Source: Bacteroidales bacterium UBA1309 (GTDB lineage: Bacteria > Bacteroidota > Bacteroidia > Bacteroidales > Dysgonomonadaceae). From it: DNA of 64,000 nucleotides. Below, piece after piece: positions 17,690 through 25,230 of the stretch; within the stretch, counting starts at the first letter, position 1; each line of letters opens with the position of its first letter. The notes below the pieces were generated by a model. It had not been told where the DNA came from, ran no database searches, and saw only the letters and a program-made list of their open reading frames with translations. The stretch lies in NCBI GenBank assembly GCA_002307185.1, contig DBTT01000038.1:62001-126000 (forward strand), in the 5' to 3' direction. Both the position numbers and the translations under genes were made by a program.

Positions 17690-18649
17690 CTATTTTCCAA
17701 ACTCCGTTTCCAGCGTCCTTCTCAATCCCTCCTCAATGGCAAATGGTGGGACAAATCCGGAATCCATGGCCTTGGTTGAATCAAACTGGGTGACTGCACA
17801 AAATTTTTTCACGCGCACAGAACTCACGGTAAGTTTCTTCCTTAATATCCATCCCATGGCATCGAAACAATATCCGCCGAGCATCCCCAGCCAGTAAGGA
17901 ATATGCGTCGTGGGAATGTGTTTGTTCAAAACCTCCCCCGTGTGGTAAACCAAGTCGTTGGTCGTGAAATCGGGTTTGTCGACATAATTATAGACATCAT
18001 AACCAACAGTTTTTTTGCTTGTCAAGAATTCAATAAATGCGACTATATTACCGATGTACGACATCGACTTTTTGTTATTTCCTTTTCCAATCATCAGGAA
18101 CTTGCCAGAAGCAATTTGTTTCAGCAAGTTATATACATTGCCTCGGTTGCCTTCTCCAAAGATGACGGTGGGGCGAATAATGTTGATATTCCAATCAGAG
18201 TGAGATTTATGCCATTCCTGCAACACTTGCTCCGCTTCCCATTTACTTTTCCCATAGTGGTTGAAGGGGTCTGCCGGGGTATTTTCAGACGGATTTTCTT
18301 TGTTTAGCCCATAAATAGCGACAGAACTTGTGAAAATGATTCGCTTTATGCCATTCATTTCCATTGCTTCCAAGGTGTTCTTTATTCCTTCTACATTGAC
18401 GTCATAATAAAGGGAGATAGGCGATACGTTGTCTTTATGTTCCGCTGCTAACAATATGACAACTTCAATGCCTTTTAGGGATGAAATAAGGGAGGGTTTG
18501 TCCAAAACATTCGCGATTGTTGTAATGCTATTGTATTTTATGCTCGTCTGTTTATCAATGTTCAATATTTGTATGTTTGGGTTCTTGCTTAAAAGGCTGA
18601 TTAAATTAGTGCCAACGAAACCCGATCCTCCAATTAGTGCAATTTTCAT
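17690..18649 (-). CDS. NAD-dependent epimerase/dehydratase (extended SDR)
   Basis: This 319-residue extended short-chain dehydrogenase acts on nucleotide sugars. The Rossmann motif GGSGFVGTNL is near residue 8, the catalytic Ser/Tyr/Lys set is FTSSVAIYG, then HYGKSKWEAEQ (YxxxK), and a substrate-side NIIRPTVIFGEGNRGNVY motif follows. The start at ATG 18649 (MKIALIGGSGF) puts the nucleotide-binding loop where it belongs; an in-frame start at 18688 would add 13 residues with no match to the fold. The exact reaction (4-epimerase, 4,6-dehydratase or reductase) cannot be fixed; it probably prepares a precursor for the initiating transferase or for a later GT. Confidence 0.88.
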   Translation of the reverse strand: MKIALIGGSGFVGTNLISLLSKNPNIQILNIDKQTSIKYNSITTIANVLDKPSLISSLKGIEVVILLAAEHKDNVSPISLYYDVNVEGIKNTLEAMEMNGIKRIIFTSSVAIYGLNKENPSENTPADPFNHYGKSKWEAEQVLQEWHKSHSDWNINIIRPTVIFGEGNRGNVYNLLKQIASGKFLMIGKGNNKKSMSYIGNIVAFIEFLTSKKTVGYDVYNYVDKPDFTTNDLVYHTGEVLNKHIPTTHIPYWLGMLGGYCFDAMGWILRKKLTVSSVRVKKFCAVTQFDSTKAMDSGFVPPFAIEEGLRRTLETEFGK

Positions 18650-18722
18650 TTTGTAATCGATTTGTGTATATTTTAGTGTAATTTTCAATTGTTTTCCTTA
18701 CAAACAAGAAGCTGTTGGATTA

Positions 18723-19907
18723 TTACAACTTTACTGTTTGGGGAACTTGAGTTGTTTGAAATTCAGATTCGATTTCTTTCTGCTTTTGCTTTTCTTCAAC
18801 AGATCTTCTTCTTGTTATTATCTTTTGCTCTAATTTGTCAAACCAACAATTAAAGGATATCCATAAGACGACATCTAATAAGAGGACAACATTGTTGCTA
18901 ATATATTCAACCATAACAATATTGAACAATCCGAACAAAAAAGCCATTAATAATATTAGTAGCATTGCTGAATGGTGTGACAAGCCAATTCTGAGGAATT
19001 TGTGGTGTATGTGGTTTCTGTCAGGCTTGAAAATCGGTTTTCCATGTCGAAAACGCCACAGCATAACTCGGGCAACATCAAATACGGGGATCAAAACAGT
19101 AGAGAAAGCAACAACGATCGCTCCTTCAGAAAACGGCATAATTTGTTGGTTGTTAGTTGTATAGCTGATTGCCATAAACGATATCGAAAATCCCAAAGTC
19201 AAGCTCCCTGTGTCTCCCATGAAAATACGGTGCCTCCTGCGTGAAGCCCCAAAAACATTGTAATAGAAAAAAGGAATCAATATGCCTGCTGTGATGAATG
19301 CAAAAATGGCATGGAGCCAAGCATGGTTATATACAAATAACCCACCCAGTGTGATTGACCCTGCGGTAATCAGCCCCGAGCATAATCCGTCTATGCCGTC
19401 AATTAAATTGACCGCATTCATGATTAAAACAACAAGGAATACAGTCAAAGGCATTCCTACCCAAGGTGAAAGATAAGTGATCTTCATGATGCCATACAAA
19501 TCGTTGATCCATAGGCCTGAAAGGGGTAATAGGGAAGCGGCAATGATCTGAGCAACAAATTTCCGTTTATAACTCACTCCAATCAAATCATCTGCAATGC
19601 CAACCATGAAAAGCAGCACCAGTCCGCACATCAATAGAAGGAACATCGGAATCAGCGTGGGCGTTTTATGGTGGAAATCGACGTAGTCAAACTTATAGAG
19701 CATCAAAACGGCCAACGTGAGCAGGCAGCATTGTATTGGGGCAAAAGATACACCTCCAAGCCTTGGTATATGGCCTGTGTGAGTCTTTCTGGGGTCAATG
19801 GGATCAAACAAACGCCGTTTGAAAGTGACCAACAAAATATAAGGAATGAGCATTCTTCCTAGCAATATAGCTATTGCAAATGAAGCAACAATGAAAAAAT
19901 AAATCAT
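18723..19907 (-). CDS. Undecaprenyl-phosphate sugar-1-phosphate transferase (WecA/MraY family)
   Basis: This 394-residue polytopic membrane enzyme transfers a HexNAc-1-phosphate from its UDP-sugar to undecaprenyl phosphate, the first step of repeat-unit assembly. The family motifs appear in order: HTGHIPRLGGVSF, GIADDLIGVSYKRKF, MNAVNLIDGIDGLCSG, FMGDTGSLTLGF and the His-rich DRNHIHHKFLRIGL near residue 310, with about eleven membrane segments and a charged C-terminal tail. UDP-GlcNAc is the usual donor of this group; which HexNAc is used here is inference. The gene overlaps the upstream HU gene by 4 nt, so it is probably co-translated with it. Confidence 0.92.
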   Translation of the reverse strand: MIYFFIVASFAIAILLGRMLIPYILLVTFKRRLFDPIDPRKTHTGHIPRLGGVSFAPIQCCLLTLAVLMLYKFDYVDFHHKTPTLIPMFLLLMCGLVLLFMVGIADDLIGVSYKRKFVAQIIAASLLPLSGLWINDLYGIMKITYLSPWVGMPLTVFLVVLIMNAVNLIDGIDGLCSGLITAGSITLGGLFVYNHAWLHAIFAFITAGILIPFFYYNVFGASRRRHRIFMGDTGSLTLGFSISFMAISYTTNNQQIMPFSEGAIVVAFSTVLIPVFDVARVMLWRFRHGKPIFKPDRNHIHHKFLRIGLSHHSAMLLILLMAFLFGLFNIVMVEYISNNVVLLLDVVLWISFNCWFDKLEQKIITRRRSVEEKQKQKEIESEFQTTQVPQTVKL

Positions 19908-20182
19908 TTGTCGTTGATTTTTTTGACCAAGTAGGGACTTGGTTTGAATTTAATAGTAACTTTTGATTGGACTTTACATGCATAGCCAGTTTGGGGATTC
20001 CTACCCATTCTTTCTGAACGTTCATGAGGAGAGAAAACGCCGAAATACTGAAATTTCACAGTACTTCCTTGTTGAATTACATCAGCCAACAAATTATGGT
20101 ACTCCTTGATAAAAGTCTTGGCTTCAATGTTTGAACAATTCAAACGCCTTGTTAGCTCTTTTGAAAACGAGTTTTTGTTCAT
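19904..20182 (-). CDS. HU family DNA-binding protein
   Basis: This 92-residue HU/IHF-type histone-like protein is of canonical length. The helical dimerisation half (KNSFSKELTRRLNCSNIEAK) is followed by the TVKFQYFGVFSPHERSERMG segment and the DNA-intercalating arm GRNPQTGYACKVQS, in which the NP pair that kinks DNA is conserved. It is the first gene of the leftward polysaccharide operon and overlaps the initiating transferase by 4 nt, an unusual place for a nucleoid protein that suggests a local architectural or regulatory role. No clear Bacteroidota promoter is visible just upstream. Confidence 0.9.
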   Translation of the reverse strand: MNKNSFSKELTRRLNCSNIEAKTFIKEYHNLLADVIQQGSTVKFQYFGVFSPHERSERMGRNPQTGYACKVQSKVTIKFKPSPYLVKKINDK

Positions 20183-20633
20183 CGGTTTACGGGTTTAAAC
20201 AAATAGTTCTGTTTGTGCTAATGAAAAAAGTAAAGCTGCTAAATACTCCTCTTCCTTCTGTAAAGAATACTTTGTTTAATATCCTAAAAACTCCTCGGAA
20301 ATAAATTCTTACAGTTGTGATAAGAAATATAGATGAAATTACAAGTGATAATAATCAAAAATTAAAATAATTTCAAATTAAAACCATAAAAAGATTACAC
20401 TACATTTTGTCCTATGGAGAAAACAGATAAGTATTGATTATATGCTGCTGCCATGTTTTTTTAGTTTGCGTTCTAAATGCCATGTAAAGTAAAAGCTTTT
20501 CCAGCAAATAAACAAATATTTATATAAAAAAATGCAATTGTATTCTATTTGTAATAATCGTCTTGCTAAATTTGAAAGCTTAAGAGTCACATTTGGCAAT
20601 TTAGATTCCGCAATACTTGAAATGCTGTTTTTT
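20183..20633. other. AT-rich divergent intergenic region
   Basis: This gap of about 450 bp separates the leftward polysaccharide operon from rightward guaB. It is strongly AT-rich and must hold the promoter for the HU-headed operon, but I find no exact minus-strand TAnnTTTG there. No convincing gene or strong hairpin is visible. Confidence 0.5.
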
Positions 20634-20665
20634 TTTGGACAAAATGAGTATTATTCCTATCTTTG
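20634..20665 (+). promoter_or_regulatory. guaB promoter (Bacteroidota type)
   Basis: TTTG at 20634-20637 and TATCTTTG at 20658-20665 are separated by 20 nt, an exact fit to the Bacteroidota -33/-7 pattern. The guaB ATG follows 29 nt later, so the leader is short. Confidence 0.75.
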
Positions 20666-20694
20666 CAAAATTTTATTCCAAAAAAGCTTACAGT

Positions 20695-22200
20695 ATGGCA
20701 CATTATTTGAACGACATTTCGAGAACATTTAGCGAGTATTTGTTGATCCCGGGCTTGACTACCCATCAATGTACCCTTGCAAATATCTCATTGAGAACAC
20801 CACTTGTTAAGTACAAAATTGGAGAAAAAGCTTCATTATCATTGAATGTTCCATTTGTATCTGCGATAATGCAGTCTGTTTCAGACCACAAAATGGCTAT
20901 TGCTTTGGCTCGCAATGGTGGGTTTTCTTTCATTTTTGGATCTCAATCAATTGATTCACAGGCTGATATGGTTCGAAAAGTGAAGTCATATAAAGCCGGG
21001 TTTGTTGTGAGTAATGCCAACTTGACTCCTGATGATACCCTTGGCGATGTACTTGCGCTGAAAGAAAGATCGGGTCACGGTACAATTGGTATTACAAGCG
21101 ACGGCACTTCTGATGGGAAACTATTGGGGATTGTTACTGGTCGCGACTATCGTGTCACCCGCGATAGCCTTGATCGCAAAGTGAAAGAGTTTATGACTCC
21201 TTTTGAAAAATTAGTGACCGGAGATTTTGGAATCAGCATAAGCGAGGCGAATGATATTATTTGGGATCACAAACTCAATTGCCTGCCAATAATCGACAAA
21301 AATCAAAATTTGAAATATTTCGTTTTCCGAAAAGACTACGAAAACCACAAGGCGAATCCAAACGAACTTTCCGACGATAACATGAAACTTCTTGTGGGAG
21401 CAGGTATTAATACCCGCGACTACAAGGAACGTGTGCCCAAATTGCTTGAAGCTGGTGTTGATGTCGTCTGCATTGATTCGTCCGACGGATTTTCAGAATA
21501 CCAAAAAGACACGATCGGGTATATTAAATCTACATTTGGCGAGCAGGTAAGGGTAGGAGCAGGGAATGTTGTTGACCGAGATGGCTTTTTGTATCTGGTG
21601 GAGGCTGGTGCTGATTTTGTGAAAGTCGGAGTGGGCGGAGGTTCTATTTGTATCACTCGCGAGCAAAAGGGCATTGGCCGTGGCCAGGCAACAGCTTTGA
21701 TCGAAGTTGCGGCAGCGCGAGATGAATATTTTAAAGAAACAGGGATTTATGTGCCTATCTGTTCTGATGGAGGTATTGTTCAAGACTACCACATGGTGTT
21801 GGCATTGGCGATGGGTGCGGACTTTATCATGATGGGACGTTATTTTGCCCGTTTTGATGAAAGCCCTACGCGCAAACTCATGGTCAATGGAAATTACATG
21901 AAAGAATATTGGGGCGAAGGCTCAAACCGTGCCCGGAACTGGCAGCGTTACGATATGGGTGGCAGCGAACAGTTGAAATTTGAGGAAGGTGTTGACAGCT
22001 TTGTGCCTTATGCTGGTAAGCTCAAAGACAACTTGGCCATTACGGTCGGCAAGATCAAGGCTACAATGAGCAGTTGCGGGGTGATGGATTTGGACGATTT
22101 GAAACAAAATGCCAAAATCACGCTGGTTTCATCCACCAGCATTATTGAAGGTGGAGCGCACGATGTGGTGGTGAAAGATTCTCGAAGCACCAATAATTAA
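20695..22200 (+). CDS. guaB: IMP dehydrogenase
   Basis: This 501-residue IMP dehydrogenase oxidises IMP to XMP with NAD, the committed step to guanine nucleotides, in the cytosol. The TIM barrel is split by a CBS pair (about residues 95-220, with GKLLGIVTGRDYRV). The active-site loop reads GGGSICITREQKGIGRGQ with catalytic Cys319, followed by SDGGIVQDYHM and the mobile-flap part YWGEGSNRARNW. This loop wording (CITREQKGIG rather than the usual CTTR) marks an IMPDH variant that I recall from Bacteroidota and some Firmicutes. I start at ATG 20695 (MAHYLNDISRTF) because it follows the promoter at the right distance; the frame is open further upstream but would pass through the promoter. Confidence 0.95.
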   Translation: MAHYLNDISRTFSEYLLIPGLTTHQCTLANISLRTPLVKYKIGEKASLSLNVPFVSAIMQSVSDHKMAIALARNGGFSFIFGSQSIDSQADMVRKVKSYKAGFVVSNANLTPDDTLGDVLALKERSGHGTIGITSDGTSDGKLLGIVTGRDYRVTRDSLDRKVKEFMTPFEKLVTGDFGISISEANDIIWDHKLNCLPIIDKNQNLKYFVFRKDYENHKANPNELSDDNMKLLVGAGINTRDYKERVPKLLEAGVDVVCIDSSDGFSEYQKDTIGYIKSTFGEQVRVGAGNVVDRDGFLYLVEAGADFVKVGVGGGSICITREQKGIGRGQATALIEVAAARDEYFKETGIYVPICSDGGIVQDYHMVLALAMGADFIMMGRYFARFDESPTRKLMVNGNYMKEYWGEGSNRARNWQRYDMGGSEQLKFEEGVDSFVPYAGKLKDNLAITVGKIKATMSSCGVMDLDDLKQNAKITLVSSTSIIEGGAHDVVVKDSRSTNN

Positions 22201-22230
22201 TTAGGGAGAAGTTTCCTGCATTTCAATAAA

Positions 22231-22276
22231 ACAAGGGTATATATTCGGCGACAGACCGTTTATATACCCTTGTTTT
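22231..22276. terminator. Bidirectional intrinsic terminator
   Basis: Perfect 13-bp arms (ACAAGGGTATATA at 22231-22243 and its complement at 22261-22273) are followed by TTT on the plus strand. On the minus strand the stem is followed by TTTTATT. It lies between convergent guaB and the large pspC-domain gene and can serve both. Confidence 0.85.
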
Positions 22277-22299
22277 AGCTTTAGAAGGTAGATCTACTT

Positions 22300-23757
22300 T
22301 CAATTCACATCGAAATCAATATCCCAGTTCTCCGAATTTTTTAGAATATCATCAAGGATAACTGTTTTTCCTTTGGGGTGTACCACTGTAATTTCAAATA
22401 TTTCTCTGTCCCAATGGTTCTTCACGGAATATACATGAGGTTTTATGAACACCAATGAATCTCTTTGCTCAACTTCGAAAACAGCATTTTTCACTTTTTC
22501 GTTCGCTAGATTCAAATTGGGCGCAAATGCCTTTTTGTGAATCTTGATTTGCACGGTATTCAATGTCGTGTCTTCCTCTATGTCAATGTGTGGGATTAAA
22601 AACCAAGCTCTGGTGTCGGGAGCTATTTGCTTCAAGTCGCCGTTTGAATGCCGTTTTCTTCCCCATTGCATGTCGGTCGCATTTTTGAACTCGTCTGCCA
22701 AACGAATATAGACGGTATCGGAAGGTGTGCTTATAGGATAGTCTTTTGTCTCTTTTGCAAACTGTTTATAATTGGTGGCATACTTCACGCCCAATGTTGC
22801 CAAATAAAAGCAAATTATCACCCATACTGTAAACATGACTCCAAGCACGAGGCCATCCTTCTTTTTGAATCTGCTCAACAGCCTTATAGCCACATAGACG
22901 ATGAAGACCACAGGAATCACGGAAACAAGTCCCAACGCCCACAAAATGTCAGACGAATTGAAATCGACGATTTGCAGGAAATCATTTAATGAGGGAAGAT
23001 TCAGCACAGAGGGAAAAAGGAATCCAAATGCAAACGAAAATATGAATCCAGCTCCCATCAAGAACAAGATGACCGCAAGGAATATCTTCAATGCTTTTGC
23101 AACGTTGCTGCCTATATTATACTGCTGTTTGATAAGGGGTTGCTTGTTGCCAGTTTCAATGTCCGATATGGAAGCGTCTTTCCCGCTCATGGCCAATTTT
23201 TCCTGAATGGTTTTTGCTTTGGGAACTACAGCCCACATCACGAAGTATGCAAGAATAAGAAAACCTCCTATTTCATCTACAAATTTATGTCCAATCACGA
23301 CTAATAGCACAAAGATAATTCTGACCAAAAATTTGTCAATCTGAAAATAGTTTGCCATACCGCTCAACACTCCTCCCAAAACGGCGGAATCTTCGTCGCG
23401 ATAGATCCGTTTGCGGTGGAAAGGTGATTCGTTTTTAGGCGATTCGCCCTTTGTTTCGTCGTTTGCCGATTCGCTCCTCGCGCTCCTGGACTCTTCATCA
23501 TCAATGTCAGCGGGCTTTCCCATGATTTCCACCAAATGCTTCACGTCTGCTAACGACACCACTCTGTCTGTATCGCCAATATCCAGGCGGAGCAATTCAC
23601 TCATCCGCTCCTCAATGTCGGCGATGATCTCTTTTCCATCTTCTTTTCCGGAGAAATGTTTCTCAATATCAGCCAGATATGTTTCCAAAAAGTCGTAAGC
23701 TTCTTTTTCGAAGGTAAACGAGTAGCCGGCTACCGAAGCTTTAATTATTTCTTTCAT
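22300..23757 (-). CDS. PspC-domain membrane protein
   Basis: This is a 485-residue protein. Residues 1-90 form a region shared with the small PspC gene upstream (AGYSFTFEKEAYDFLETYL, IADIEERMSELL, VKHLVEIMGKP). Residues about 118-180 are a PspC domain (RKRIYRDEDSAVLGGVLSGM, ANYFQIDKFLVRIIFVLL, then a second membrane segment). Three further membrane segments lie around 215-320, and a soluble C-terminal beta-rich region of about 150 residues follows. PspC proteins sense or report envelope stress; the role here is inferred. It lies 20 nt downstream of a PadR regulator gene and is probably co-transcribed with it. Confidence 0.85.
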   Translation of the reverse strand: MKEIIKASVAGYSFTFEKEAYDFLETYLADIEKHFSGKEDGKEIIADIEERMSELLRLDIGDTDRVVSLADVKHLVEIMGKPADIDDEESRSARSESANDETKGESPKNESPFHRKRIYRDEDSAVLGGVLSGMANYFQIDKFLVRIIFVLLVVIGHKFVDEIGGFLILAYFVMWAVVPKAKTIQEKLAMSGKDASISDIETGNKQPLIKQQYNIGSNVAKALKIFLAVILFLMGAGFIFSFAFGFLFPSVLNLPSLNDFLQIVDFNSSDILWALGLVSVIPVVFIVYVAIRLLSRFKKKDGLVLGVMFTVWVIICFYLATLGVKYATNYKQFAKETKDYPISTPSDTVYIRLADEFKNATDMQWGRKRHSNGDLKQIAPDTRAWFLIPHIDIEEDTTLNTVQIKIHKKAFAPNLNLANEKVKNAVFEVEQRDSLVFIKPHVYSVKNHWDREIFEITVVHPKGKTVILDDILKNSENWDIDFDVN

Positions 23758-23777
23758 TTCTTCAACTTTTAAAATTG

Positions 23778-24146
23778 TTATCCAACCGAAACTTCTTGTA
23801 AAGATTCATTGGTTTTGTTTCGAATGCGATCAATTGTATTTACCAAATCTGCCCACACGCTGTCCAGCTCAGCCAAGACGGCTTTTCCTTTGTCGGTAAT
23901 CGAATAGTATTTCCGAGGTGGTCCTTGTGTGGATTCTTCCCATCGGTAGGACAAAAGTCCTTGGTTTTTTTGCCTTGTCAGTAGAGGATATAGCGTCCCC
24001 TCTACTACGATCATCTCCGAATTTTTCAATTCGTTGATAATCACTGATGCGTAAGCATCTCCTTCTGAAAGAATACTCAGGATACAATATTCGAGAATCC
24101 CTTTACGCATCTGTGCCTTTATATTATCTACATTGATTGTTTCCAT
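23778..24146 (-). CDS. PadR family transcriptional regulator
   Basis: This 122-residue winged-helix regulator of the PadR family shows RKGILEYCILSILSEGDAY (helices 1-2), the recognition region MIVVEGTLYPLLTRQKNQGL and the wing SYRWEESTQGPPRKYYSIT, all typical. The C-terminal helix for dimerisation is short, as in the PadR-s2 subgroup. It sits between two PspC-domain genes, 7 nt after the smaller and 20 nt before the larger, so it most likely controls its own operon in response to a membrane or small-molecule signal. The signal is unknown. Confidence 0.92.
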   Translation of the reverse strand: METINVDNIKAQMRKGILEYCILSILSEGDAYASVIINELKNSEMIVVEGTLYPLLTRQKNQGLLSYRWEESTQGPPRKYYSITDKGKAVLAELDSVWADLVNTIDRIRNKTNESLQEVSVG

Positions 24147-24153
24147 AGTGTCC

Positions 24154-24732
24154 TTAATTTCTGCTGTTGTCCGTATAATTTTTGATATTTTCTGCTGTCA
24201 CAGGAATTCCTCTCATTTCAAGTTTCTTGGCTACCGTATCCGCTTCTTCCATCACCACCCATAGGATGATGTAGGCCAAAACTCCCGAACCACCACTGAT
24301 GACCAAGATGAGAAATATCAGGCGGATGATCGTTGGATCTACATCAAAGTAAGCTGCAATTCCAGAACACACTCCGGCTATTTTTTTGTCATCCGGGTTT
24401 CTGTACAATTTTTTAGATGCTTTCATGTTGTATTGAGTATTTGATTGAGAATAATTATTTGTTGTTTTTTCTGATTTATTATTTTCTACTTCACCGAGGC
24501 AGGAGATTACTGATTCTACAATTTTCAAATCAATGACTTGACGTGGAAATTTGCTCTCTTTTTCGAATAGTTCAGCAATTCGGAGTTCAATATCTTCCAT
24601 CACCTCTGCTCTTTCCTTATTGTTTGGCAAAGATTCTTCGAAAGATTTCAGGTAGGCTTCAAGCCGCGTATAAGCATCGTCTTCGATGGTGAAGACAACC
24701 TTACCAATTGTGATGTCTATGACTTTTTTCAT
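24154..24732 (-). CDS. PspC-domain membrane protein (short)
   Basis: This 192-residue protein has an N-terminal region (VIDITIGKVVFTIEDDAYTR, ERAEVMEDIELRIAELFEK, IVESVISCLGEVE) that matches in layout the start of the large PspC protein downstream. It is followed by a PspC domain, KKLYRNPDDKKIAGVCSGIA, and two membrane segments ending at WVVMEEADTVAKKL. I use the ATG at 24732 (MKKVIDITIG); the frame is open to 24915 but the extra residues look random and hydrophobic. It is the first gene of a pspC–padR–pspC set and probably an envelope-stress component. Confidence 0.85.
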   Translation of the reverse strand: MKKVIDITIGKVVFTIEDDAYTRLEAYLKSFEESLPNNKERAEVMEDIELRIAELFEKESKFPRQVIDLKIVESVISCLGEVENNKSEKTTNNYSQSNTQYNMKASKKLYRNPDDKKIAGVCSGIAAYFDVDPTIIRLIFLILVISGGSGVLAYIILWVVMEEADTVAKKLEMRGIPVTAENIKNYTDNSRN

Positions 24733-25177
24733 GCGATTAATTTTTTTTGCTTTTGGGTTGTTTGCAACTAGGCTTATTTTTACAATAATAAATTCTACAA
24801 TTTTACAAATATCATGCATGGTATCATACCCACTGTTTATAATATCTTCCAATGCCTTGATTTTGGTAATGCAAACATAGATATAAAATTCAGTATCATG
24901 TATAACATAGTACATGTAATTGTGATTATTTAACTATTTAGGTCTCTTGCCTACTATAGGTAAGATAGATTTGAGCAGATTTAAGTGCTACTTTTATTAG
25001 TTTAAAGTGTTGATATCTAGTCTTTTTTTGACTGCGGAATAGACATTTGTTGAAATGCAAAGTATTTTTTATTTTATCATTTACCAAAAATTTAGAGTAT
25101 CGATATGGAAAGGAGTTGTTTCGATAAAAGAAAAATAAGGAAAGTCAGGGAGTTTCTTAGGTGTAGAAGCTACAAAA
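24733..25177. other. Intergenic region upstream of pspC–padR operon
   Basis: This gap of about 445 bp is AT-rich and holds no convincing gene. A minus-strand TATGTTTG (plus-strand CAAACATA at 24872-24879) fits the TAnnTTTG pattern and could drive the pspC operon, but I see no matching TTTG at the right distance upstream. Confidence 0.35.
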
Positions 25178-25205
25178 AAAGTTGCAACCAGAATGGTTGC
25201 AACTT
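25178..25205 (-). terminator. Intrinsic terminator of gcvP
   Basis: Perfect 12-bp arms AAAGTTGCAACC (25178-25189) and GGTTGCAACTTT (25194-25205) form a tight hairpin. On the minus strand it is followed by a run of T, and it lies 25 nt after the gcvP stop. Confidence 0.9.
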
Positions 25206-25230
25206 TCGCCTATGATATTTTTTTATAATG

